Source: a virus
DNA length: 35,856 nt
IMG/VR virus record: IMGVR_UViG_3300025102_000107
Location: 1 to 35,856 of that record
Strand: one strand, 5' to 3'
Shown here: positions 13,805-24,047 of the stretch, piece by piece
Position numbering within the stretch: position 1 is the stretch's first letter
Layout of the letters: every line of letters begins with the position of its first letter
Program-made: the position numbers and the translations under genes
The notes under the pieces: model-generated
Databases searched by the model: none
What the model was told of the DNA's origin: nothing
Seen by the model: only the letters and a program-made list of their open reading frames with translations

Positions 13805-16381
13805 ATGGATATCGGGGGATCATTATTTAATTCAGGATTTTTAGGTGCTGATTTCTTCTGGTGGGTCGGTCAGATTGCTGACGATTCCACTTGGAGAGAT
13901 AATATGTCTCCAGGTAAACAGACTAATAAAGAAGCAGTTCCAGGTTGGGGTAGGAGATATAAAGTAAGAATCATGGGTCTCCATGATAAAACTGTTCCTG
14001 TTGATGAGGAACTTCCTTGGGCACAGATAATGTACCCAGTTACTGCTGGTGGAGGTCAGGGTAGTGCATTTCAGACTGCAAACCTCCGTCAGGGTAACTT
14101 TGTATTTGGATTCTTTTTAGATGGCAAAGATCAAAGTGTTCCTGTTATTATGGGAGTGCTTGGTAATAATGCTCAGACTATTTTAAGTAATGATCAAGCT
14201 AGTGAGGATACTAACTTAGGTCCAAGAAGTGGATATGGTGATGGTGCTGTTATTAAAAAGGGTTCTTCTAAAGAAAGAGTTCCTGAGACCGATCTTGTTA
14301 CTGAAAAACCAAAATCAAAAGAGGCAGCACAGGAAGAAGCAAATTCAAAATTAGAAACTAATCGGTTTGGTACTGCTCAAAATAAACCAGTATCAAGAGA
14401 GCAACAGGCAGACATTGATCTTGCAAAATCAATGAGTGAGGAGTTGGGATTGATTGGAGATGAGCAATTTGCATATATTCAGAAACAAGTTAAGAAGGGA
14501 ATTGATAATAGAATTAAGAATGCAAACTCTACTCAAGCACCAGCAAAACCAGGAGCAACTAAAGAGAATATAGATGCTATTCATTTGACAGGTGCTGCTG
14601 ATGTTATAAGAGAAGAACTATATCAAAAATCTATTCCTTTAATGAAACCCGATGATCTTGTTGGGTCTTCTATGAAATCCATGCAGATTGTTGTAGATAA
14701 TCTTGCTATAGATGTTGATAAGCATTTAAAATCTTTGCAAGACGGTGGATATGTTGATGCGGTTTCTATGGGTAAAGACCTACGTAATTTAAAAGCAACC
14801 CAAGCAAATGCTGCATGTGAAATGTCTAAGTATATGAAGATAATTTCTGATAAGATGATGGAATATGTCTCTAAAACTTTGAATAAGGAGTTGTCAGATA
14901 AAGTTGCTAAGATGCCATCCAGTCAAAGGTGGATGATGGCAGACATGACTGAGATAACAGGGCAACAAATATTGCAAAGTTATAATCAGATTGCTGATAA
15001 TATGTGTGGTACAGTTGAAAAAGTACTGGAAGATACTTTGGATACTGGAAATCTAATGGATCAGATTAACGGTATGTCTAATAGGTTAATCAATCAAGCA
15101 ATCACGGATCAGACTGGATTAACCTCAAATATAACCAAGGAAGATGAAATATTGGTTGAGGCAGAAAAGATTTTTAATAGAATCAATCAGGTTTCTGAGT
15201 CTTCTACGGCGACTATAGATGATATTGTCGATAGTTTAACAGATGATTCTGATCAACCAACTATTCCTAAAGTTCCTGCATGTTATGCAGAAGATCTAGC
15301 GGCAAAAGTTATATCATCTAATAAAAATTTAATCGATAAAGCAAATGATAATATCGTTAAGAGTATAAACTTTTTTATGGATGACATGCAGAAGATGTTA
15401 TTGAGAACTGGTGAGGTTGAGGATAGTGGTGAGGTTATAGAAGGTCAGGTAATGTCTATTACTGATGCAGAAGTATTAGATCAAACTTTAGGTGGTAGTA
15501 ATTATCTTACTGCTACATCTGTTCCGACTGGGATCTTTGGTAATGTAAATCCAGGAATTACTACAAGTAAAGGTGAGGGATGTGTAGTTAATCTTACTGT
15601 ATCCTCTGGTGGATTAGCAGGTTTTGGTGCAGCAGATGGTGCTCAACATTATGAGTGGGTAAGTCAAGGATCAAATTATGTTAATGGAAATCAAAATGGT
15701 GTTGTTTGTGATACTACTGGAATTGGTACTGGTATGATGATTAACATGACAGTTACTGCTGGAGAGATACAAACAGTACGGGTTCATACAATAGGTACAG
15801 GATATAAGGTAGGTGATACTATCATGCCTCATATGCAAGGAGGAACAGGATCTATTGCAGGTAACGGTGCATTTAAGTTGACTATGGTTGCAGGACCAGT
15901 AGACGCAGGTGGTATTGAAGTTATTAAAAAAGGAAAAGAGTATCAGGTGGGAGATGTTTTATTTGTTGACCAGACTAATTTTGGTATTAAATCTACCAAT
16001 GCAACATTTACTCTTACAGCTACTCAGGAAAAAACAAAGAAGCAACTAAAAGGAACTGGTCAAAAGTTAGATGATATATTGGGATCTATTGCTGCTATTG
16101 GTGGTAATTTAACTCAAGCACTTCAGTTTGAGAATATGACTGCAAATGTTTTTCCTTTTGAGTTGCCACCTAATCAGGCAGTATCTGATTTATATACACT
16201 TGGTACTGGTGGTGCTGCACAAACAGAGAAGCAGTTACCTAATATTGCAAACATTGCAGGTAAGGTAAAAGATACTGCTATTGATTCTCTTAGTGGGGTT
16301 CCATTTATAGAACCAACAATAGGAGAATTGGAATTGAATTATGAAAATGCAAAGGCTGTAATTAACTCAAATAATACATGA
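13805..16381 (+). CDS. 5: gp5-like baseplate hub/OB-fold protein without visible lysozyme
   Basis: An 858-residue protein. The N-terminus (residues about 48-120) is the gp5 OB-fold: PGWGRRYKVRIMGLHDKTVP, ELPWAQIMYPVTAGGG, GNFVFGFFLDGKDQSVPVIM then GVLGN. A long, mostly helical region (about 150-530) replaces the lysozyme domain of T4 gp5; I see no Glu/Asp/Thr lysozyme signature or other hydrolase motif. Residues about 560-740 are beta-rich with repeated GxGYKVGDT and GKEYQVGDVLF motifs. The C-terminus (FENMTANVFPFELPPNQA) is compact and shows no triple-stranded beta-helix needle. It should bind gp27 at the centre of the baseplate. The spike may come from the product at 22567-23262. The start at 13805 follows the CP12-like stop by three bases. 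Confidence 0.8.
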   Translation: MDIGGSLFNSGFLGADFFWWVGQIADDSTWRDNMSPGKQTNKEAVPGWGRRYKVRIMGLHDKTVPVDEELPWAQIMYPVTAGGGQGSAFQTANLRQGNFVFGFFLDGKDQSVPVIMGVLGNNAQTILSNDQASEDTNLGPRSGYGDGAVIKKGSSKERVPETDLVTEKPKSKEAAQEEANSKLETNRFGTAQNKPVSREQQADIDLAKSMSEELGLIGDEQFAYIQKQVKKGIDNRIKNANSTQAPAKPGATKENIDAIHLTGAADVIREELYQKSIPLMKPDDLVGSSMKSMQIVVDNLAIDVDKHLKSLQDGGYVDAVSMGKDLRNLKATQANAACEMSKYMKIISDKMMEYVSKTLNKELSDKVAKMPSSQRWMMADMTEITGQQILQSYNQIADNMCGTVEKVLEDTLDTGNLMDQINGMSNRLINQAITDQTGLTSNITKEDEILVEAEKIFNRINQVSESSTATIDDIVDSLTDDSDQPTIPKVPACYAEDLAAKVISSNKNLIDKANDNIVKSINFFMDDMQKMLLRTGEVEDSGEVIEGQVMSITDAEVLDQTLGGSNYLTATSVPTGIFGNVNPGITTSKGEGCVVNLTVSSGGLAGFGAADGAQHYEWVSQGSNYVNGNQNGVVCDTTGIGTGMMINMTVTAGEIQTVRVHTIGTGYKVGDTIMPHMQGGTGSIAGNGAFKLTMVAGPVDAGGIEVIKKGKEYQVGDVLFVDQTNFGIKSTNATFTLTATQEKTKKQLKGTGQKLDDILGSIAAIGGNLTQALQFENMTANVFPFELPPNQAVSDLYTLGTGGAAQTEKQLPNIANIAGKVKDTAIDSLSGVPFIEPTIGELELNYENAKAVINSNNT

Positions 16382-16387
16382 TAAATA
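16380..16387 (+). promoter_or_regulatory. late promoter candidate before the 2045-aa tail gene
   Basis: GATAAATA, one base from the TATAAATA late consensus, overlaps the gp5 stop codon. The predicted start near 16394 is 27 bases before ATG 16421, a typical late leader length. Confidence 0.55.
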
Positions 16388-16420
16388 TCTAATATGTATT
16401 CTGAATATACTATACAATAG

Positions 16421-19400
16421 ATGGCAATTGCTGCAACCCAATTTAATATATTTGGATCTGTTACTCAGAAGGAGATATCTGTTGGGTATATTTCTAGTAT
16501 TAGAGGATATGTTCCTAACATTTCTTTATGCGAAGCAAATGATCATGAGAAAGAGTATCCAAATACAGCATTCATTCTTAAGAATAGGGATAAGGTAAAA
16601 TATATTGGTATAGATGAAGTTAATAAGTTAGTACCAGGAGATTTACTACCTAAAAAAGATCCTGATAATTGTGGTTCTATTGACTTAGATCATAAATGTA
16701 ATTCTAATCCCGAAGTATATTTCTATGGTGGTGGTGGAGTAGGTGCTTTTGCTAATCCAGTAGTTGGAACTGATGGTGGGTTACTTACATTAGATATTAC
16801 AAATCCTGGTTTTGGATATCAATACCCTCCTAAAGTTGAGGTTAAGGATGAGTGTGGTTTTAGTAAAGGTGCGGTAGTTCGTGTACAGGTATCAGATGGA
16901 GACAATTGTGTAGAGACATGGAAATATTATAAGGATCAGATGGATGAGTCTGGACCAGATATATGTGCTGATACTAGTATACCTTATGGTAGAGTTTGGG
17001 GTGTAAATGGTCAGGATACTGGAGAGTGGGATCCTACAAAGTATACTAGGTATGCAGCAGATCCTTTAATGGATGAGGTTGATAAGTATCTTGAGAGTCT
17101 TAAGAATTTATCAAATCCTTGGTGGACTACGAGGCAGAATTTAAATCAACAAAATATTACTTCGTCTAAGAATGGAGAAGTAACCACAGTAGGATATGCT
17201 GTTAGTGTTACTGAATGGTCAGACTTCTTAAATCTATATGGTATTTCACCAGTACCCCCATCAGATGAACCTGGATCTGCACACGGTGGTGAGACTTTTG
17301 ATTTTGAATGGGATATAGAATTTCCTTGGGGTGGTGAGTATATCTTTAGAGGTTTGTATGCAGGTGCTGTAGGTTTTGGGGATTTATATATTGATGATCA
17401 AAAGGTATCTTCTTTAAGGAATAAAGATGGTCTAACCGACCCAATCAAATATGAAGTTGGTATTGCTACAACAAAGAAAGTAGCTTTTAAACTTCATAAT
17501 GGAGCAACTACAAAGAAAGCACCAATACAACCAAGTAGAGAACCAATAGTTAGAAATGCAGGTGGAAAATTTATAAAGGAAGGTAAGAATTATTTCTATA
17601 AAGTATCTGGAAATGATCTTGTTGATATAGATTTTGATTTTGCTTGGGATAAGAGTCTTGGACTACCTGAAGAAGAAAAGGAAAAGTTAGAGACAAAAAA
17701 AACAGTACAGTTTATTACCAGTCATCAATCACCTCGTGATAGTACATTTGAGATAAGTGAATTAGGAATTAGATCTCATAAGAATGATGAACGTGGAAAG
17801 GTAACTGGAGTTTTTAATACCTTTGCTAAAGAAATTGAGATTGGAAAAGAGTATCAAGTAACTGTTAAGTGTAATGCATCAGATGATTATGGTGTTAAGT
17901 TGAGAGTTAATAAGGATGGTCAGGGAAGAACTCGTCTTCAGATGGAGGATTATAAAGATTATAACTGGAAAGACTTTGAAGTTTCTATAACTGATGGTGA
18001 GTTTTATGATCTTGTAGATGGGAATACATCCAATAGAACTGCGACTTGTAAATTTAGGATTAAGAAACCTGTAACACCTTCCAAACCTAAAGAAAGACCT
18101 GCTATTAGTAAACTTACCATTCAGACTGAGACGGAACCTTTGGTATTTGAAGTTCCTAAGACTGATTTTCAACCACCAAATATTGGTAGGAATAACAGTA
18201 ATACTATTACTTACAGGGGATTGAAGAGGTCAGGTGATAAACGTTGGGATAGTCCTCAGAGACTTGCTTTCGATGATAATTCTGGTAATGGATTTGATGA
18301 GAATGCTAATTTTACTATCAATTATGTTAATGGAGGAACAGCAGTATTTAATTCAAGTGGTGATTCTATTGATGTTGAGGGTACTAATGTACAAATTGGT
18401 CTAACATATAGTTGGTCTGATTCACCTAGCAGAAGTGGTAAGGCATTAGAGTCTATTCGGATTGGTGATGTAACTTGGACTCAAACTAATAGTAGTACGG
18501 GTACTGAATCCCATGAGATAATCTTGAGTGGTGGAACTAGTCTTGCAGATACTCTAGGTAAAGGTGGTAAAGATTATCAACAGAAAGGTATTATTAGTAA
18601 GAAAGGTAATTTTAAGAATGGTAGAAAGTATAGAGTAACATTTGATAGACAGTCATATACTAAAGTTCCTAGTATTGGTGATACAGGTGCTACTCAGGAG
18701 ACAGAAGATCAGAAGATTGATTTCTTTGATAGAGGTGTAAGGATAGGTAATACATTACAGATTGCTACTCCTCAGAATGCATCCTTTGCTGCAAGGACTG
18801 CATATCAATTGTCTGAAAATGAAAGTAGAATAGTTTATCCTGCAGATACAACAACTACAGAGCAAACAATATTTAATACTCTAAAATATATTGATAAGGC
18901 AGATAGGAGACTATGGAAATCGAAAAATAAGAGAGGACTCTTAGCAAAGTATGGTGTTGCTCCTTTTGATACTGCACTATCACTTCCAAACATGCCTTAT
19001 GCAGGGGATCATACAATTATATGGGCAAACATTACTTTCCCTGTTAGTACTAACTATGATATACATGTTCATGTTGATGATGATGTACGAATAAAGATAG
19101 GTGATCAGGTTGACTTCTTCCAAGATGGATTTGTAGGTAATAACAATAAAGCAACAGGAGAGGTTACTCATACATTCTTTGTAAAGGCAGGAACATATAC
19201 TATTACCGCAACTCACAGTCAAATTCCTGGTGGTAAATGGCCAACAACTAATCCGATGGCATTAGCAATTGATATAAAAGCAAGTTTAGCATATAAAACG
19301 GTTGCAGATCCTAAGAGTTGGAATGAGAATCCAATGGCTGTTGCATTATCAATTAAAGCACCAACTCCTCCACCACCAGCAGCAATAGTTCCACCAATAT

Positions 19401-22400
19401 TAACAGAGGGAGAATGTCCAGAGAGTCCTATTTGGCATACTCGTATGAAACCAGAGGGATCTCCTTGGTATCCAGTTAAGTTTGGGTATTGGGATAAGTG
19501 GACAAATAAGTATGCAATATCTCCAATTCCTCCTCTTAATAGTCCTGGTACAGATGGTACAGGTAACTCAGATGGATGGGAACAGACTTGGATTATAGAT
19601 GCACCCTATGAAGGAGATTATACCTTTAAGGGTACAGTAGATAACTTTGGTCAGATTTTAGTTAATGGTAATTTAGTTGCTGAAAGAAATGATGATCCTA
19701 ATCTCTCTTTTAAAAATGAGGAATATAAAAGATCAAGTTTAGATGTTGTAGTAAAACCAAAAGATAGAGATGAACCATGGCCTCAAGAAACCAAATTCTA
19801 TATGGCAGAAGGTAAGAACACTCTTACTGCTAGAGTTCAAAACTTTAAAAATTATGAGACTAAAAAGAAATATTTTAGTCAAAAGATTTTTAGTACTAAG
19901 GATTGGCAATCAGGAGCACCAATAAAGACTAATAAGAATAACAAACCTGAAGGTATAATGTTTACTAAGACAGGTAGTAAATATTATCTTACTGCTTATG
20001 GTAACGATATAGTTGATGCTGATCTTGGATTTACTTGGGATGTTTTAGAGGGTGCTGCTCCACCTACAACACCTAATAGTGAAACAGTACAGTTTATTAC
20101 CAGTCATCAATCACCTCGTGATAGTACAATTGATATTAAGGAGTTGACCATAAGGTCTCATAAGAATGATGAACGTGGAAAGGTAACTGGAGTTTTTAAT
20201 AACTTTACTAGAGAAGTTGAATATGATAAAGAGTATCAAGTAACTATTAAATGTAATGCAGCAGATGACTATGGTGTTAAGTTAAGAGTTAATAAGACTG
20301 CTGATGGAAAAGAACGTCTCCAGATGGAGGACTATAAGGATTATAATTGGAAGGACTGTGAACTTACTGTAACTGGTGGTAGATTTTATGATCTTGTAGA
20401 TGGGAACACATCTAATAGAACTGCTACTTGTAAATTTAAAGTAGATTCTCCTGCTGCTAAGCTTAATTTCTCTCCACCTTCTGTAACTAAGATTACTGTA
20501 CAAACAGAAACAAATCCTTTAGTCTTTGATGTACCTAAAACTGATGCTCAACCACCAAATACTGGTGGGAATACTAGTAACACTATTAGTTACACTGGAT
20601 TGAAGAGACCAGGAGATAAACGTTATACAAGTTCTAGAAGACTTGCTTTCGATGATAATTCTGGTAATGGATTTGATGAGAATGCTACTTTTAATATTGA
20701 TTCTGTTACTGGAGGAACAGCAGAGTTTAATTCAAGTGGTGATTCTATTGATGTTCAGGGCACTAATGTACAAGTTAGTTTAACTTATGTTTGGGCTGAT
20801 TCACCTAGCAGAAGTGGTAAGGCATTACAGAAGATTCAAATTGGTAATACTACTTGGACACAAACCAATAGCAGTACGGGTAGAGAAACTCATATAATAA
20901 CTTTAAGTGGTGGTTCTAATCCTGCAGATAATTTAGGTAAGGGTGGAGAGCAGTGGAAAGTAAGTGGTACTCTTAAGAAGAGAGGAACCTTTAAGGCAGG
21001 TAAAACTTATGAAGTTACTTTTGTAAAAGGGTATGGTCGTAGACCAGATGGTAGTGCAATTATTAACGTACCAGATCCTACTGTTCTTGAGTCTGGTTGG
21101 ACAGATGAGACACAGACTTCAATTAAATCTAATCCTAAGATGGCATTTAAGAATCCTTGGGATTATTTGCAAGCAATTTCTGTTTATCAGATGTCTTCTG
21201 CGGTTGCTGAACAAGAACTTTTTGCAGACACTACAAGAAATGGTGTAACCTATAAAGGACCAGCACTGTTTAATTATAGAAGTAAGATATATGGAACATT
21301 CATGAATGAGAATGGAATCTCTCCTGATTATCCAAAAATTGGTGGTGCTGAGTTAGTTAATTACACTTGGAGTAATGTTGATTTTCCTGTAACAGGTGAG
21401 TATGCATTTACATTCCAGAATGATCATTCAGCAACTCTTTTTCTTGATGGTCAGCAAATAGGAACTAATACCTTTAGAGGAGTTGATAAGACTAAAGAAG
21501 ATATTGGTGCTGGTAGACACAGTATCGATATGACTGGACAAGGTACTCCTAAAAAGATAACAGTTAATAAAGGTAAGCATACTCTTACAGTAAAACCAAC
21601 TGTTTATACAGCAGAAACTGGAGGTCCAATAGGATTTATAGATGCTCTCTTCCGTAAACCATCTGAAGATTATTACAGAGGTTCATCAGCATTTGATGCT
21701 AATCCAAGTACCTTTGCTATAGGAATAACAAGATTGGTTGAGGATGTACCAGAACCAGGAACACCTCAAGCTTCAGCAGCATCAGGAAAATCATGGTATC
21801 AAAATCCAATAGGACTTTGTGGTATAATTATTCCTCCACCATGTAAGCAGATAAAATGTGGAAAGGGTAGAATTGTTGATCCGTTAGTTGAAGATCCTGG
21901 AACTGGTTTTGAAACAAAACCTACTATTACAGATGATCCAATTGTTGTTGTTGATCCTGGAGATGGAAAACCACCAGATTATCCTGTTCTAATTGTACCT
22001 GTTAAGGTTGTTATAGATGATCCTGGCATCAACTATACGGAACCAGATCCTCCAGGTGGAGATCCTGGTGACACTCCAGTGGTTGATGACCCTCCTGGCA
22101 GTGGTATTGCATTGACTGCTACATTCACACCTCACGGTGGTATTTCAGATATTATAATTCTTGATCCAGGATCAGGAGTTACAAGTACTCCTAGAATTGT
22201 TATACCATCTGATACTGGTGTTAATTTCCGTGGTCATTTTATATTCGATGTTGTTCGTGATCCAATTGATGTACCTGATCCTGATAAACTAGTACAGGTA
22301 ACAGACCTAGTTGGATTAAAACAAACTGGATATATACAAGGTCGAGCATACTATGGTTCTGTATACTATGAGAATGGTATTCCTTATGCAGGAATAACTG

Positions 22401-22558
22401 CGACTGCTGGTAAAGCAATCCAAGTTTATGCTTCTCTTCAAGAGAGTATTGATGGTGTGAGAACTACACCTCCATCAGCAATTCAGAGACAGGGTACTGA
22501 TGTTTCTAGTAATGACCCTAGACTTAATATACCAGGAACTCCTGATAACCTTACCTAA
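16421..22558 (+). CDS. giant duplicated-domain virion protein (PA14-like modules), baseplate or fibre
   Basis: A 2045-residue protein. The N-terminal part (1-150) has a Gly-rich turn and ITNPGFGYQYPPKVEV. Two collinear copies of a module follow. Each has a PA14-like sugar-binding-type sandwich (about 265-370; 1020-1145), then a beta-rich unit of about 315 residues (428-743; 1222-1535), then a second PA14-like sandwich (840-955; 1623-1770). Copies share SHQSPRDST, IRSHKNDERGKVTGVF, DYGVKLRVNK and FYDLVDGNTSNRTATCKF almost unchanged. PA14-like marks include FPWGGEYIFRG with LYIDDQKV, and FPVTGEYAFTFQND with SATLFLDGQQIG. The C-terminus is rich in DPG turns (EDPGTGFETKP; DDPGINYTEP; LDPGSGV). 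PA14-type domains often bind glycans, so contact with host polysaccharide is plausible. Cyanophages carry large proteins of this kind by the hub genes; I know no T4 counterpart. Confidence 0.6.
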   Translation: MAIAATQFNIFGSVTQKEISVGYISSIRGYVPNISLCEANDHEKEYPNTAFILKNRDKVKYIGIDEVNKLVPGDLLPKKDPDNCGSIDLDHKCNSNPEVYFYGGGGVGAFANPVVGTDGGLLTLDITNPGFGYQYPPKVEVKDECGFSKGAVVRVQVSDGDNCVETWKYYKDQMDESGPDICADTSIPYGRVWGVNGQDTGEWDPTKYTRYAADPLMDEVDKYLESLKNLSNPWWTTRQNLNQQNITSSKNGEVTTVGYAVSVTEWSDFLNLYGISPVPPSDEPGSAHGGETFDFEWDIEFPWGGEYIFRGLYAGAVGFGDLYIDDQKVSSLRNKDGLTDPIKYEVGIATTKKVAFKLHNGATTKKAPIQPSREPIVRNAGGKFIKEGKNYFYKVSGNDLVDIDFDFAWDKSLGLPEEEKEKLETKKTVQFITSHQSPRDSTFEISELGIRSHKNDERGKVTGVFNTFAKEIEIGKEYQVTVKCNASDDYGVKLRVNKDGQGRTRLQMEDYKDYNWKDFEVSITDGEFYDLVDGNTSNRTATCKFRIKKPVTPSKPKERPAISKLTIQTETEPLVFEVPKTDFQPPNIGRNNSNTITYRGLKRSGDKRWDSPQRLAFDDNSGNGFDENANFTINYVNGGTAVFNSSGDSIDVEGTNVQIGLTYSWSDSPSRSGKALESIRIGDVTWTQTNSSTGTESHEIILSGGTSLADTLGKGGKDYQQKGIISKKGNFKNGRKYRVTFDRQSYTKVPSIGDTGATQETEDQKIDFFDRGVRIGNTLQIATPQNASFAARTAYQLSENESRIVYPADTTTTEQTIFNTLKYIDKADRRLWKSKNKRGLLAKYGVAPFDTALSLPNMPYAGDHTIIWANITFPVSTNYDIHVHVDDDVRIKIGDQVDFFQDGFVGNNNKATGEVTHTFFVKAGTYTITATHSQIPGGKWPTTNPMALAIDIKASLAYKTVADPKSWNENPMAVALSIKAPTPPPPAAIVPPILTEGECPESPIWHTRMKPEGSPWYPVKFGYWDKWTNKYAISPIPPLNSPGTDGTGNSDGWEQTWIIDAPYEGDYTFKGTVDNFGQILVNGNLVAERNDDPNLSFKNEEYKRSSLDVVVKPKDRDEPWPQETKFYMAEGKNTLTARVQNFKNYETKKKYFSQKIFSTKDWQSGAPIKTNKNNKPEGIMFTKTGSKYYLTAYGNDIVDADLGFTWDVLEGAAPPTTPNSETVQFITSHQSPRDSTIDIKELTIRSHKNDERGKVTGVFNNFTREVEYDKEYQVTIKCNAADDYGVKLRVNKTADGKERLQMEDYKDYNWKDCELTVTGGRFYDLVDGNTSNRTATCKFKVDSPAAKLNFSPPSVTKITVQTETNPLVFDVPKTDAQPPNTGGNTSNTISYTGLKRPGDKRYTSSRRLAFDDNSGNGFDENATFNIDSVTGGTAEFNSSGDSIDVQGTNVQVSLTYVWADSPSRSGKALQKIQIGNTTWTQTNSSTGRETHIITLSGGSNPADNLGKGGEQWKVSGTLKKRGTFKAGKTYEVTFVKGYGRRPDGSAIINVPDPTVLESGWTDETQTSIKSNPKMAFKNPWDYLQAISVYQMSSAVAEQELFADTTRNGVTYKGPALFNYRSKIYGTFMNENGISPDYPKIGGAELVNYTWSNVDFPVTGEYAFTFQNDHSATLFLDGQQIGTNTFRGVDKTKEDIGAGRHSIDMTGQGTPKKITVNKGKHTLTVKPTVYTAETGGPIGFIDALFRKPSEDYYRGSSAFDANPSTFAIGITRLVEDVPEPGTPQASAASGKSWYQNPIGLCGIIIPPPCKQIKCGKGRIVDPLVEDPGTGFETKPTITDDPIVVVDPGDGKPPDYPVLIVPVKVVIDDPGINYTEPDPPGGDPGDTPVVDDPPGSGIALTATFTPHGGISDIIILDPGSGVTSTPRIVIPSDTGVNFRGHFIFDVVRDPIDVPDPDKLVQVTDLVGLKQTGYIQGRAYYGSVYYENGIPYAGITATAGKAIQVYASLQESIDGVRTTPPSAIQRQGTDVSSNDPRLNIPGTPDNLT
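17702..18648 (+). repeat. internal repeat copy 1 (about 0.95 kb)
   Basis: First copy of a diverged direct repeat within the 2045-aa gene, 2.38 kb upstream of the second. Several blocks are identical at DNA level, such as the run of about 45 bases from 17702 and the block starting near 17773 that encodes SHKNDERGKVTGVFN. Confidence 0.85.
20084..21024 (+). repeat. internal repeat copy 2 (about 0.94 kb)
   Basis: Second copy, collinear with 17702-18648. The same 45-base block starts at 20084. Divergence is mostly at third positions and in surface loops, with short indels kept in frame, so both copies are under selection as protein. Confidence 0.85.
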
Positions 22559-22566
22559 TACTATAA

Positions 22567-23262
22567 ATGTCTGGACCTACCTCATATAATAGAAAAAATT
22601 CTAGAGCACCTTCTAAGAATAGGTTGTTGTCTCCTTTAGAGCAGGAGGAAGGTAGTCAATATGATACCGCTAAGATCAATTATACTGCTGTTGGGTGGGG
22701 TAATGATCATGGTTCTGTTACTATGGGTCAGATTCATAAAGATTCTGATGTAACTGCAGCAGTAATGCTTAATACTAGAGATGGATTGCATCAATTCTCT
22801 TTAGATAATGATGGTGTAAGAAGAGGTTCTACAACTTCTACAAGCACTGGTTCATTTCAAGTTAAGTGTGGTAAGTATCCTTGGATTGAGAAAGCAGCAG
22901 ATAAAGAAGCACTTGATAGTTGCTTTATTGAGGCAGAGAATGGTAATATTGTTATCAAGGCAAGTAATGGTAAGATCAGACTTGAAGCAACTGACATTGA
23001 GTTAGTTGCTAAAGGTGAAACAACTGATCGAGGTAATATTAAAATGACTGCCAGTGAAAACATTATAATGGAGTCAAAAAAGACTCTTATAAATGCCAAA
23101 AACTTTTACAAAATGAGTACACCACAAACTATGGAAATTATTGCTAACGGAGTTCTGAAATTGTATGGAAAAACAATTAGAGGTGTTACTGATGCCGTGG
23201 ATGTTAAAGATTCTAAGGTAGGTGGTAGGAATTTCCAACAAAGAGTTAAGGAGGGTGCATAA
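22567..23262 (+). CDS. beta-helix spike-like baseplate protein
   Basis: A 231-residue protein eight bases after the giant gene. Residues about 45-85 have a small beta domain (AVGWGNDHGSVTMGQ, VMLNTRDGLHQFSLDNDG). Residues about 125-215 form short strand repeats with the rhythm of gp5/VgrG needles: ENGNIVIKASNGKIRLEAT, DIELVAKG, GNIKMTASENIIMES, KKTLINAKNF, MEIIANGVLKLYGKTI. Such repeats wind into a triple-stranded beta-helix that pierces the outer membrane. Because the gp5 here lacks a needle, this separate protein is a good candidate for the spike. The TATAAATG at 22562-22569 overlaps its own start codon and cannot be its late promoter. No PAAR-type metal tip is visible. Confidence 0.6.
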   Translation: MSGPTSYNRKNSRAPSKNRLLSPLEQEEGSQYDTAKINYTAVGWGNDHGSVTMGQIHKDSDVTAAVMLNTRDGLHQFSLDNDGVRRGSTTSTSTGSFQVKCGKYPWIEKAADKEALDSCFIEAENGNIVIKASNGKIRLEATDIELVAKGETTDRGNIKMTASENIIMESKKTLINAKNFYKMSTPQTMEIIANGVLKLYGKTIRGVTDAVDVKDSKVGGRNFQQRVKEGA

Positions 23263-23264
23263 CA

Positions 23265-24047
23265 ATGTCTTATAACGTAGATGATTTAAATGTAGGTGGA
23301 CAATTAAAGGTTGGTACTGGTATTAACGGTGCTATCCAAGAAGGAGCAGAAAAAATCAATGGATCTGCTTTGGTAGAGGGTCCGATGGTAGTTGGATCAC
23401 CTGATGATTTTGATGAGATAGAGGCAACCTTAATGGTTGGTCAGATATCTAATGAAGATCCTAATATGCCAGAGGATACTAGTCCTTATAAGACAGTTAA
23501 TGGTATTTCAGGTGCTCAACCACAAGCAATATTTTCTAAGGGAAATATGTATGTTCAGGGAGATATATTTGTTACTGGATCTGTTGATTGCTTTTCAACT
23601 GGTAGATTAGAAGCAAGACATAAGGTGGCAGATAGATCACCTAAACTATTTGATATGCCACATCCTTCTACAGAGGGATATAGACTTGCTCATGCATGTA
23701 TAGAAGGACCAGAGGTTGGTGTTTATTATAGAGGAAGACTCCGTAATAAGACTGAGATTGATTTGCCTTCTTATTGGAAAGATTTAGTTCATGCTGAGAG
23801 TATTTCTGTACAGTTGCAACCAATTGGAGCTCCGCAGGATATTATTATAAAGAGATGGGATGAGAGTAAGATATATTTACAGGCAAGAGGACCAATTCCA
23901 ATCGATTGTTTCTATCATGTGTATGCAGAAAGAAAGGATGTAAATGCATTGGTGGTTGAGTACCAAGGAGAAACCCATGAGGACAGACCTGACAGAGAAG
24001 GTAACGATCCTAAGTATGCTGGAGTGATCAATACGAGGACTAAGTAA
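23265..24047 (+). CDS. short tail-fibre-like virion protein
   Basis: A 260-residue protein beginning two bases after the spike-like gene. The N-terminal half is a fibre-type beta region (DDLNVGGQLKVGTGING, GNMYVQGDIFVTGSVDCFSTG). The C-terminal half has FDMPHPSTEGYRLAHACIEG then PEVGVYYRGRL, a domain (HP...LxHxCxEGPExxVYxRG) that recurs at the ends of tail-fibre and appendage proteins of phages and large viruses. DLPSYWKDL and ISVQLQPIG follow. It is likely a baseplate-peripheral or short-fibre component; no T4 gene number can be assigned. It is the last gene before the structured intergenic region, with its stop at 24045-24047. Confidence 0.65.
   Translation: MSYNVDDLNVGGQLKVGTGINGAIQEGAEKINGSALVEGPMVVGSPDDFDEIEATLMVGQISNEDPNMPEDTSPYKTVNGISGAQPQAIFSKGNMYVQGDIFVTGSVDCFSTGRLEARHKVADRSPKLFDMPHPSTEGYRLAHACIEGPEVGVYYRGRLRNKTEIDLPSYWKDLVHAESISVQLQPIGAPQDIIIKRWDESKIYLQARGPIPIDCFYHVYAERKDVNALVVEYQGETHEDRPDREGNDPKYAGVINTRTK

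Noticed and set aside
22562-22569. TATAAATG as a late promoter for the spike-like gene
   Set aside because: It overlaps the gene's own start codon, so transcription would begin inside the coding region.
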